From assembly GCA_934271525.1 (NCBI GenBank), contig CAKQRL010000010.1, positions 9,517 through 73,516 of the forward strand: DNA of 64,000 nt, given 5' to 3'. The notes beneath the pieces are model-generated. The model was not told where the DNA came from, ran no database searches, and was given only the letters and a program-made list of their open reading frames with translations. Position 1 is the first letter of the stretch, and every line of letters starts with the position of its first letter. Origin of the DNA: an uncultured Rhodocyclaceae bacterium (GTDB lineage: Bacteria; Pseudomonadota; Gammaproteobacteria; Burkholderiales; Rhodocyclaceae). Positions 39,775 through 47,213 of this stretch are shown piece by piece. Made by a program: the position numbers and the translations under genes.

Positions 39775-40923
39775 GTGGCACGATTTATGCAGAGAGAGAG
39801 AGAGAGAGAGGGAAGGGCTTTGAAAGCCATTCCTTACACACGCCCATCCATCACCGAAAAAGAAGTGGCTTATGCCAATGATGCCGCTGCCAATGGTTGG
39901 GGCGCCCATTGTTACGATTACATTCAACGTTTTGAATCGGCATTTGCGGCGCATTTGGGCGTGCGGCACGTGGTTGCCACATCATCTTGCACGGGCGCAC
40001 TAACGCTTGGATTGGCGGCTTTGGGCATTCAAACGGGAGATGAAATCATCATTCCCGACACCACGTGGATTGCCAGCGTTGCTCCGATTGTGCAACTTGG
40101 CGCCGTGCCTGTGTTTGTGGATATTGACGAAAAAACGTGGTGCATTGACCCTTCAAAAATAGAATCCGCCATCACGCCCAAAACCCGTGCCATTTTGGCT
40201 GTGCATTTGTATGGCAATGTGTGCGCATTAGACGAACTTTTAAAAATCGCCAAGCGCCACCATCTTTTTTTAATTGAAGATGCGGCAGAAGCGCTGGGTT
40301 CTTCTTTTAATGGCAAACCTTGTGGCGCATTGGGCACGTTTTCTACGTTTTCTTTTCACGGCACAAAAACAATCACAACAGGCGAAGGCGGGCTTTTTGC
40401 CACCAACGATTCCGCTTTGTATGAAAAGGTTTTAACCTTATCCAACCACGGCAGGGCGCGCGATGTGGTAGAACAATTTTATCCCGTGATGATTGGTTAC
40501 AAATTCAAAATGGCCAATATCAATGCTGCCATTGGCTTGGCGCAGTTGGAGCGCTGTGATGAATTGTTTTTGCGAAAACGAGAAATTTTGCATTTTTATA
40601 AAAACGCCCTTTTAAAATTTTCAGGCATTACGCTAAACGATGAACGATGCGGCACCATCAACGGCGCTTGGATGCCAAGCGTGGTTTTTGATGAATCGCT
40701 AAAAATCACACAAGCGATGATTTTGTCGGTATTCCAAAAAGAAAATATTGATGCGCGCGTTTTTTTCCGCCCGTTGTCAAGCTTGCCAATGTTTGCCGAT
40801 TGCCCGCAAAACATTGTGGCGCATAGCATTTTTAAGCGCGCCATCAATTTGCCAAGTTTTCACGATATGACGGATGACGACCAAAATCGCGTTGTTGGCG
40901 TTATTGCAGGGTTATTAAAATGA
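39775..40923 (+). CDS. DegT/DnrJ/EryC1 sugar aminotransferase, phase-variable-looking
   Basis: The 382-residue PLP enzyme has the active-site lysine in SFHGTKTITTGEGG and the conserved HLYGNVCALDEL and LIEDAAEALGS motifs. Such enzymes aminate NDP-4-keto sugars for surface glycans (perosamine, bacillosamine and similar). Ten AG dinucleotides (39791-39810) lie in the coding region between the start (GTG 39775, AAAGGA upstream) and the conserved IPYTRPSI. The present length is in frame; loss or gain of one unit gives an early stop. The next gene overlaps by four bases and encodes a matching acyltransferase. Confidence 0.88.
   Translation: MARFMQREREREGRALKAIPYTRPSITEKEVAYANDAAANGWGAHCYDYIQRFESAFAAHLGVRHVVATSSCTGALTLGLAALGIQTGDEIIIPDTTWIASVAPIVQLGAVPVFVDIDEKTWCIDPSKIESAITPKTRAILAVHLYGNVCALDELLKIAKRHHLFLIEDAAEALGSSFNGKPCGALGTFSTFSFHGTKTITTGEGGLFATNDSALYEKVLTLSNHGRARDVVEQFYPVMIGYKFKMANINAAIGLAQLERCDELFLRKREILHFYKNALLKFSGITLNDERCGTINGAWMPSVVFDESLKITQAMILSVFQKENIDARVFFRPLSSLPMFADCPQNIVAHSIFKRAINLPSFHDMTDDDQNRVVGVIAGLLK
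39791..39810 (+). repeat. (AG)10 simple sequence repeat in the coding 5' end
   Basis: Ten perfect AG units, translated as alternating Arg-Glu. With nine or eleven units the reading frame closes within a few tens of codons or at once (TGA), the classic form of a phase-variable contingency locus. Confidence 0.92.
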
Positions 40924-41552
40924 ATTTTGTATTTTGGGGCGGCACGGGGCAAGCCAAAGTATTGCGGGAAATTATTGATTCTCAAAAATTAGGGCGCATC
41001 ATTGCCGTTTTTGACAACAATCCCCAAACCCCGCCGCCTTTTGTTGATGTGCCGATTTTTTACGGCATTGCCGCCTTTTATGATTTTTTAAAAAACGCCC
41101 CAAAACCGCTTGCAGGCGTTGCCGCCATTGGCGGCGCACGTGGTGCCGACCGATTGCATTATTTGAATTTATTTAAAGAAAACAATTTGGCAACGCCCAA
41201 TTTGGTGCATCGCACGGCAACGCTTTTAACAACAATTCCTAAAAATCTTGGCATACAAATTTTGGCGAATGTAACGCTCGGTGTGCATTGCCAACTCGGG
41301 CGCGGCGTGATTTTGAATTCCTGCGCCAATGTGGAACACGAATGCACGCTTGCTGATGGCGTGCATATTGCGCCTTCTGCAACACTTTTGGGCGTGGTAA
41401 ATGTTGGCGAAAATGCTTTTGTTGGTGCCAATGCAACAATTTTGCCGTTTTTGAATATCGGCAAAAATGCCACCATTGGCGCAGGTTCCGTTGTTCTGAA
41501 AAACGTTGCTGATTTTGCCAAAATCGCAGGCAATCCTGCCAAAGCAATCTAA
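40920..41552 (+). CDS. NeuD/PglD-type sugar acyltransferase
   Basis: The 210-residue protein starts with a Rossmann-like PglD N-terminal domain (FVFWGGTGQAKVLREII) and continues with a left-handed beta-helix of hexapeptide repeats. The catalytic histidine lies in NVEHECTLADGVHIAPSATL (H-E-C context). It would N- or O-acylate an amino sugar, most likely the product of the aminotransferase encoded just upstream, with which it overlaps by four bases. If the upstream gene switches off, this one may also be poorly translated. Confidence 0.85.
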   Translation: MNFVFWGGTGQAKVLREIIDSQKLGRIIAVFDNNPQTPPPFVDVPIFYGIAAFYDFLKNAPKPLAGVAAIGGARGADRLHYLNLFKENNLATPNLVHRTATLLTTIPKNLGIQILANVTLGVHCQLGRGVILNSCANVEHECTLADGVHIAPSATLLGVVNVGENAFVGANATILPFLNIGKNATIGAGSVVLKNVADFAKIAGNPAKAI

Positions 41553-41555
41553 AAA

Positions 41556-41606
41556 TCCACGGTCAACAGAATATTTTTTTCAAAAAAATAAAGCGTTGAC
41601 CGTGGA
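41556..41606. repeat. Paired uptake-like repeat between convergent genes
   Basis: TCCACGGTCAAC (41556-41567) and GTTGACCGTGGA (41595-41606) around T7-C-A7. It starts three bases after the acyltransferase stop. Confidence 0.92.
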
Positions 41607-41612
41607 TTTTCA

Positions 41613-43053
41613 TCATTGGGCGATAAAACGTTTCACGCCGAAATAGCGGGCAAGTGTTTGGTTATAGAATTCTTGTGAGTCGCTCGTTGGAATTGTCCAA
41701 TCTTCATAGTTTTTCCAATAGGATTCAAAAGTGCGTTTATCAACAACCACTTCTTCGCGCCCCATTGCCTTTTGTGCGGCGATGGATGATGCCATTTTTT
41801 CCCATTTGATGCGCATATCGCAACAGGCTTCTAATGCAAAAAGCGCATAGAAAAACGTTATCAAAAGCACAAGATTCGCCGCCATTTTTTTTGTTTTAAG
41901 CGTAAAAAAGTTGGAGGCGATTTGTAATGCCACGCAAAATTCTGCCAACTGGATGATTCGCCAATGCATGCGGGCGCGCTCGGGAATGTGCATAATTTGA
42001 ATGTTGATGGCAACTGCCAAAAAATGCAGGGCAAAAAGCGCTGCCAAAATAAAAAATAGTTTGTTTTGGCATCGCACGGCGCAACAAATGCAAAGCAAAA
42101 TCAAAAGCGGCAAAATTAAAACAGGCAGTTTGAAACACACGCCGATTAAAACAATGCTGATAATCAAAAAGCGGCGACTACCAACACCACTGCATCCCAC
42201 GGCAATAAAAAAAGCAAGCGTTGGAATGATGCGCATGCTGATGTGTAAAGCGATTGAAAACGCTCTAAAAAATCCAAAAATGGCAGGGCGAATAATTCAC
42301 GGATGGTGAAATAACCGTGCAGCAAATCCCCCCGTGCGAAAAACTGACAAACTCGCGCGCTCACTGTGCCCGGGATTAAAATACAAAATCAAAAAACCGA
42401 TGAAAAATCCCACAAAACCGATGAAAAACCACAAAGTAATTTGATTTTTTGGATTTTGGCGTAAATAAAAAAAGCAAAAACAACAATAAGAAAAAGAATT
42501 GCAAATTCAGACATCCACCCCGCAAAAACGCCAAGCACAAACAAAAACGCAGGATTTTTTAAAATCTGGGAGGGTTGGACGATGCGTGATTATTCAACAA
42601 CATCAAAGTGCGGTAAGGCAAAAACCACAAGAGCATTAAAACAAAAGCCCACAAATAATTGGTGCTGCCAGCTGCCCAAAAGAATACTGCGCCAAAACCT
42701 TTGGTGGCAAGAAACCACAACAAAAAAAGCGCCAAAAATGCGGCATCCGCGCGGCAAAAACGTGGTGTGCGGTTAAAAAATACAACGAATAACAAATAAA
42801 AAAATGCCGTGCCAAAAGCGGCGTTGATAAACGCCCACCACGGTGTGTGCGCCAAAGCTGCCACAAAACCCACGCGCAACAATTCGCCCAAGCGGCCGTT
42901 CCAGTGAAAATAAGAATGCTCTGCGGCATTCAATCCGCCCACACCAAAGCCCAAATCATCGCTTTGCGCAGGAAATAGAGCGTTTAAAACAAAAAAGAAG
43001 AGAAAAAAATCAACAAAAAACGTTTTTCCACGGTAAACCCAAAAAAATTTCAA
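41613..43053 (-). pseudogene. Decayed DUF6056-like polytopic membrane protein
   Basis: About 1440 bases on the minus strand code for one membrane protein broken into at least four frames. The 5' piece (42559-43053) has the acidic loop SDDLGFG and HWNGRLGELL of DUF6056-type GT-C-like proteins; the middle reads FLFVLGVFAGWMSE in another frame and FNPGHSERAS in a third; the 3' piece (41613-42236) is hydrophobic and ends in a soluble tail (YFGVKRFIAQ). Added together the length is about 480 residues, normal for the family. It probably once acted in glycan assembly, next to the sugar aminotransferase pair. Confidence 0.8.
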
Positions 43054-43076
43054 AAAAAATTTGCGTCTACCGTGGA
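43027..43076. repeat. Paired uptake-like repeat; right arm gives the holA stop
   Basis: TCCACGGTAAAC (43027-43038) and GTCTACCGTGGA (43065-43076). The C in the right arm makes TAG on the minus strand, the holA stop. Confidence 0.9.
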
Positions 43077-44089
43077 TTCTCGGCTTGCCGTGCGCCGTTT
43101 AAAAGCAGCGCAATGTTGAGCAGATTTTCCAAAAAAGACGCGTTGGATTTGGCAGCGCCTTTGATAACGCAATCCAAATGTTGTGTGGCAACAAGGGCGG
43201 CTTCAATGGCGGGGCGTTTGAATTTGCCAACTGCCGTTTTAATTTGCGCTTGCCGCAAGCCCCACAAACCCGCATTTTTAAAGGCGAGCGCTTGCGGCAC
43301 ATTGGCATCCATTTGGCTTCTAACGGCAAAGAGTGCGCGCAATTCTTCGGCAATTCCCCACAAAATCAACACATTCGCTTCGCCTTCTTCAATTAAAGAT
43401 TGCGCAACTTTGGCAAATTTGGCGAGATTGCCGTTCAACAAGGCTTCCCGCAAATGCGCAACGCTATATCGCGCCACGTTCAAAATGGCATCTTGCACTT
43501 CTTCAAAAGTAAGTTCCCGTGCGGGGTAGAGCAAAGCTAGTTTTTGGATTTCTTGATGCGCGGCAAGCAAATTGCCTTCCACGCGCTCGGCAATAAAATC
43601 CAAGGCTTCTTTGGGTGCGCTTTGTTTTTGGCGTTTCAAGCGCATTGCAATCCAGCCTGAAAGTTGTGAAAAAGGCGGTGCATCAACCTTAATAACCACG
43701 GCTTTTTGGGTTAATTCGGTAAACCAAGCCGATTTTTCATCCTTCCAATCCAACTCTGCCAAATAGATTAAAAGTAAAACGTCTGGGTGATTTTTTGCCA
43801 AATAATTTTTTAAGGCGGGCGTGCCGTCTCTGCCCATTTTGCCGCCCGGGGCGCGCAAATCAATCAATGTTTTGGGCGAAAAAAGGGAGGTGTTTTCTGC
43901 CGCGTCTATCAAACTTTGCCACTGAAAACCAACGCCCACTTCCAAAATTTTGCGCTCGGAAAAACCCGCATTTTTGGCTTTTAAACGAATGGTGTCGGTG
44001 GCTTCCAAGGTTAAAAGCGGGTCGTTGCCATAAACTGCATAAACGGGGTAAAGCGGGGATTTTTCAATTTGTTCGGCGCGTAAAAACAT
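43067..44089 (-). CDS. holA: DNA polymerase III delta subunit
   Basis: The 340-residue AAA+-fold protein starts with MFLRAEQIEKSPLYPVYAVYGNDPLL, the usual HolA beginning (YxxxGxxPLL), and has the C-terminal helical domain. It opens the sliding clamp within the clamp loader. It follows lptE with a one-base overlap, the conserved lptE-holA order. Its last codons Asn-Pro-Arg and TAG stop come from the repeat arm. Confidence 0.9.
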   Translation of the reverse strand: MFLRAEQIEKSPLYPVYAVYGNDPLLTLEATDTIRLKAKNAGFSERKILEVGVGFQWQSLIDAAENTSLFSPKTLIDLRAPGGKMGRDGTPALKNYLAKNHPDVLLLIYLAELDWKDEKSAWFTELTQKAVVIKVDAPPFSQLSGWIAMRLKRQKQSAPKEALDFIAERVEGNLLAAHQEIQKLALLYPARELTFEEVQDAILNVARYSVAHLREALLNGNLAKFAKVAQSLIEEGEANVLILWGIAEELRALFAVRSQMDANVPQALAFKNAGLWGLRQAQIKTAVGKFKRPAIEAALVATQHLDCVIKGAAKSNASFLENLLNIALLLNGARQAENPR

Positions 44090-44595
44090 TATTCTTCCAC
44101 GGGCGCAGTAGGTTGTGTTAAAGACAACTGCCGCAAAATTTGGTTAGACAAATCTTGATACATATCGCGCCACAAAATCGCTTCTTCGGATTCTTTGGCG
44201 AGCAAGGTGTCATCGCTGTGGCTGATGTCGCGCGTTAAGGTAATTTCGTGCGATGGCACAATGACTTGCCCTGCTTGGTTTTTAACTTGAAAGGCGTAAT
44301 CCACTTCCAAGCGATATTCTTTCACGCGTCCTTGGCTATCCAAACTGAGGATATTTTTTTGTCGTTCATTTTTGATTTGCGTAAAAATGGCTTGTGCCGA
44401 TTCATGGTTATGCACAATTTCGGTGGTGCCAAGGGATTGGATATAACGCGTTAGCCACAAATACAACTCCGAGTTCGGATCCAAATCAATAAGAATGCTT
44501 TGATAAGGCAAGGCACTCAATTCAGAACCACGCAACTGAAAGCCACAGGCAACAAGCACAAAAGCAGCAAAAAAAGCACAAAAAACGGATTTCAT
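44089..44595 (-). CDS. lptE: LPS-assembly lipoprotein LptE
   Basis: The 168-residue protein has a lipoprotein signal (lipobox LVAC at residues 14-17) followed by GFQLRGS, the signature of LptE. It plugs the LptD barrel and delivers LPS to the outer leaflet. The ATG at 44595 starts the signal peptide; the longer frame runs through a repeat and is not used. It is coupled to holA; the usual upstream leuS is absent here. Confidence 0.9.
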   Translation of the reverse strand: MKSVFCAFFAAFVLVACGFQLRGSELSALPYQSILIDLDPNSELYLWLTRYIQSLGTTEIVHNHESAQAIFTQIKNERQKNILSLDSQGRVKEYRLEVDYAFQVKNQAGQVIVPSHEITLTRDISHSDDTLLAKESEEAILWRDMYQDLSNQILRQLSLTQPTAPVEE

Positions 44596-44655
44596 TGTTG
44601 GGTAGAAAGACAAAAAACAGCCATAGTTTAAAGCAAAACGAGAATACTCTGAAAA

Positions 44656-44705
44656 TCCACGGTCAACGCAATAATTTTTCAAAAAAACAAAGCGTTTACC
44701 GTGGA
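44656..44705. repeat. Paired uptake-like repeat in a divergent promoter region
   Basis: TCCACGGTCAAC (44656-44667) and GTTTACCGTGGA (44694-44705), unmatched at the variable base. Unusually it lies between divergent genes (lptE and sppA), where a terminator is not needed. Confidence 0.9.
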
Positions 44706-44750
44706 AAAGTGTTAAAAAGCGTTTTTTTATCGTTATTCAAGTGGCAAACA

Positions 44751-45668
44751 ATGGAAAAAGAACAATTTTTGAATTTGCTCATCAACGAATTTGTGGCAGA
44801 AAAACGCTCCAAACGCCGTTGGCGCGTGTTTCGTTGGGTGTTGATTTTGTTGTTGATTGTCGGAATCGTGGGCTTGGCTGTGCCTTCTTCCGATTCGTCC
44901 GTGACCGAATCGTCGCATGTGGCGCTTATCAAATTAAACGGTGAAATCAAAAACGATCAAAGTGCAAGCGCGGAAAATCTCATCAAAGCCTTCAACAACG
45001 CCTTTGCCTCGCCAAAAACAACTGGCATTATTTTGGAAGTCAATAGCCCGGGCGGCTCCCCCGTTCAAGCCGGCGCAGTGTTTGATGAAATTATGCGTTT
45101 AAAACGCACAAATGCCGACAAGCGCGTGATTGCGGTAATTGAAGATGTTGGCGCATCAGGCGCTTATTACATTGCCGCGGCAGCCGATGAAATCTTTGTG
45201 CATCCTTCAAGTTTGGTCGGTTCCATCGGTGTCATCATGTCGCAATTCGGCTTGGATAAAGTGATTGAGAAATTGGGCATTGAGCAGCGCACAATTACCG
45301 CTGGCAAAAATAAAGCGTTTTTAGACCCCTTTTCGCCCGAAAACCCCGCGCAAAAAGCACACGCCGAACGTTTGGTTGCCAACATTCATACGCATTTTAA
45401 AAATGCAGTAAAAGCCGGGCGCGGCGAACGTTTAAAAGAAAATGATGAGATTTTCTCCGGCTTGGTTTGGACGGGCGATGAAAGCATTGCCTTGGGTTTG
45501 GCGGATAAAATCGGGCAAGTGCGCGATGTGCAACGCACGGTTTTTAACGATGCGCCGCTTAAAGATTACACCGTTGAGACCGATTTGGCTCAGCGCGTGA
45601 TGAAGCATTTGGGCGTGCAATTTCGCACCGAAATGGCAGCGTTTTTAAAGGATTTGCAGATTTTCTGA
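44751..45668 (+). CDS. sppA: Signal peptide peptidase SppA-like S49 protease, short form
   Basis: The 305-residue protein has one N-terminal membrane helix (about 25-45) and one S49 domain: LEVNSPGGSPVQAG, the nucleophile serine in VGASGAYYIA and the general-base lysine expected in the SLVGSIGVI to ITAGKNKAF region. It cleaves remnant signal peptides in the membrane. The ATG at 44751 is chosen; the open frame further upstream only translates the repeat. Its 3' end overlaps the convergent L,D-transpeptidase gene by 24 bases. Confidence 0.9.
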   Translation: MEKEQFLNLLINEFVAEKRSKRRWRVFRWVLILLLIVGIVGLAVPSSDSSVTESSHVALIKLNGEIKNDQSASAENLIKAFNNAFASPKTTGIILEVNSPGGSPVQAGAVFDEIMRLKRTNADKRVIAVIEDVGASGAYYIAAAADEIFVHPSSLVGSIGVIMSQFGLDKVIEKLGIEQRTITAGKNKAFLDPFSPENPAQKAHAERLVANIHTHFKNAVKAGRGERLKENDEIFSGLVWTGDESIALGLADKIGQVRDVQRTVFNDAPLKDYTVETDLAQRVMKHLGVQFRTEMAAFLKDLQIF

Positions 45669-46139
45669 AATAAAAACGGGGGCGCCGACATCAACCTTTT
45701 CAAAAAGCGCAATCACATCCGCATTTTTCATGCGAATGCAACCGTGCGATGCGGCAACGCCAAAAGGCGAATCATCTGGCGCGCCGTGGATATAAATATA
45801 GCGGGAAAAAGTATCAACAACCCCTAAGCGATTTTTGCCAATATCCATGCCGCAAAGCCACAAAATGCGGCTTAAAATCCAGTCGCGCTTGGGGTTTTCT
45901 TGTGAAAGTTTGTCGTTATATATTTCGCCCGTAAACCGACGCCCCACAAAAACCGCCCCTTCGGGCGCATTGCTGCCGATTTTGGCGCGTATAAAATGGC
46001 GGCCGCGCGGGGTTTTTTCGCTGCCTTTGATTTCGCCTGCGCCATTTTTGGCGGTGGAAATCGTAAAACGTTCAATAACTCTTTGATTTTCAAACAAAAA
46101 AAGGCGTTGCGTGGCGATGCAAATACGGATTTCTTTCAT
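45645..46139 (-). CDS. L,D-transpeptidase (YkuD) domain protein without signal peptide
   Basis: The 164-residue protein is a bare YkuD domain with the catalytic motif HGAPDDSPFGVAASHGCIRM (H, S-H-G-C-I-R). Such enzymes crosslink peptidoglycan or attach lipoproteins to it, but this one begins directly with the domain (MKEIRICIATQRL) and shows no export signal, so its location is uncertain. It overlaps the tadA stop by four bases and is probably co-transcribed with it. Confidence 0.88.
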   Translation of the reverse strand: MKEIRICIATQRLFLFENQRVIERFTISTAKNGAGEIKGSEKTPRGRHFIRAKIGSNAPEGAVFVGRRFTGEIYNDKLSQENPKRDWILSRILWLCGMDIGKNRLGVVDTFSRYIYIHGAPDDSPFGVAASHGCIRMKNADVIALFEKVDVGAPVFISENLQIL

Positions 46140-46705
46140 TTTTTGCCGCGTCTGGCTTTAAAAAAATTGCGTAATAATTTAACGCTTTTGTCTTCCAACA
46201 ACCCGCCTGCAATTGTGGCGTGGTGGTTGAGTTGTGGGTTGTCAAACAAATTCACCGTGCTGCCCGCCACACCGCTTTTAAAATCAAAAGCGCCAAAAAT
46301 AATGCGTTTTAAGCGTGCTTGAAAAATAGCGCCAGCGCACATTGCACAAGGCTCAAGTGTTACATAAAGCTCGCATTCGGGCAGGCGATAATTTTGCAAA
46401 TGCCTTGCGGCATCGCGCAAAGCCATAACTTCCGCATGTGCCGTGGGGTCGCTTTGCGACAACGATGAATTAAAGCCGCGCCCCACGACCACGCCATTTT
46501 GCACAACCACCGCGCCCACGGGCACTTCACCCAAAATGAGCGCACCTTCGGCTTGAACAAGCGCTTCGTTCATCCAATGTTCGTCCATCGGCGAAAAAGC
46601 ACCAATTTTAACGGGCGCAAAGTCAATGATGGCTTCGGAGACCACAATTTCTTCGTAATGCCCGCCGCATGCGGCAATGGCGCGCAACCACTCTTCGGTA
46701 TTCAC
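46136..46705 (-). CDS. tadA: tRNA-specific adenosine-34 deaminase TadA
   Basis: The 189-residue protein has the zinc/catalytic motifs PTAHAEVMAL and TLEPCAMCAGAIFQARL, diagnostic for TadA, which makes inosine-34 in tRNA-Arg(ACG). The core starts at about residue 45; an N-terminal extension of some 45 residues (NTEEWLRAIAACGGHYEEI) precedes it. GTG at 46705 is the likely start because the frame to 46786 would run into the tmRNA terminator. Confidence 0.9.
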   Translation of the reverse strand: MNTEEWLRAIAACGGHYEEIVVSEAIIDFAPVKIGAFSPMDEHWMNEALVQAEGALILGEVPVGAVVVQNGVVVGRGFNSSLSQSDPTAHAEVMALRDAARHLQNYRLPECELYVTLEPCAMCAGAIFQARLKRIIFGAFDFKSGVAGSTVNLFDNPQLNHHATIAGGLLEDKSVKLLRNFFKARRGKK

Positions 46706-46748
46706 GTTTTTTTGTTTAATTAAAAAAGCGTTATTTTTGCACAATCTT

Positions 46749-46778
46749 AAAAATAACACGCGGGGCAAAAGCCCCGCG
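46749..46778 (-). terminator. Rho-independent terminator of the tmRNA gene
   Basis: Eight-base GC stem CGCGGGGC/GCCCCGCG with a four-base loop (46759-46778), followed on the minus strand by TGTTATTTTT. Confidence 0.9.
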
Positions 46779-46784
46779 CGGCGC

Positions 46785-46948
46785 ATTTGGGTAACAAGGC
46801 AGCGACCACCCCGGCACTACGAACCGCGACTAGGCGGCGAGTGCGTAACGCTCGTCGTTGGCGTTTATTGAATTTGCTAGGATTACGTCCTTCGCCTTTC
46901 GCGTTGCCGGCTCAGCTTTATGCGCCCTGTCGAAGCCAGTGCATCCCC
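46785..46948 (-). ncRNA. ssrA: tmRNA coding piece of a circularly permuted ssrA
   Basis: On the minus strand the piece begins GGGGATGCACTGGCTTCGAC at 46948, the normal 5' end of tmRNA. The tag frame runs from GCA at 46877 to TAG at 46830 and reads ANSINANDERYALAA, with the betaproteobacterial NDERYALAA end. The 3' limit near 46785 is approximate. The 5' GGGGATG pairs with CATCTCC of the acceptor piece, which lies upstream in the transcript rather than downstream, so the gene is permuted. Confidence 0.92.
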
Positions 46949-47051
46949 ATCAAAAAAACGCTTTTCTGCATTTTTTCCGCTTTTTTTGCCGAAGAGATTT
47001 TTGAAGACTCGGCAAAAATAATATTGCGGGCGAAGGGTTGAAACGTTTTTT

Positions 47052-47155
47052 TGGTGGAGATGAGGGGAATCGAACCCCTGTCCAAAACGCCGCCACTTTG
47101 CAGGAATAACAACGATTTGTGCATTGTGCGCAATTTTTACGCCCGCCGCAAGAAA
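47052..47155 (-). ncRNA. ssrA: tmRNA acceptor piece of a circularly permuted ssrA
   Basis: On the minus strand it contains the T arm ACAGGGGTTCGATTCCCCT and ends CATCTCCACCA at 47052, an encoded CCA. It precedes the coding piece, with about 103 bases of spacer (46949-47051) that must be removed to give two RNAs. The 5' end near 47155 is estimated. Together the pieces rescue stalled ribosomes with SmpB. Confidence 0.9.
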
Positions 47156-47173
47156 TTTTGAAAAAAATTACAA

Positions 47174-47185
47174 GTTCACCGTGGA
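47174..47185. repeat. Single uptake-like arm upstream of the tmRNA gene
   Basis: GTTCACCGTGGA lies between the divergent tmRNA and the glycosyltransferase-like gene, preceded by TTTTGAAAAAAATT, a core remnant. Confidence 0.82.
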
Positions 47186-47213
47186 TTGTTGCATTTTGGC
47201 ATTGTTTTTTTAA

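Noticed and set aside
40029..40337. Minus-strand frame opposite the aminotransferase
   Set aside because: Shadow frame with no family motif.
44595..44750. Upstream extension of sppA
   Set aside because: Translates the paired repeat and the lptE leader; ATG 44751 starts the membrane anchor.
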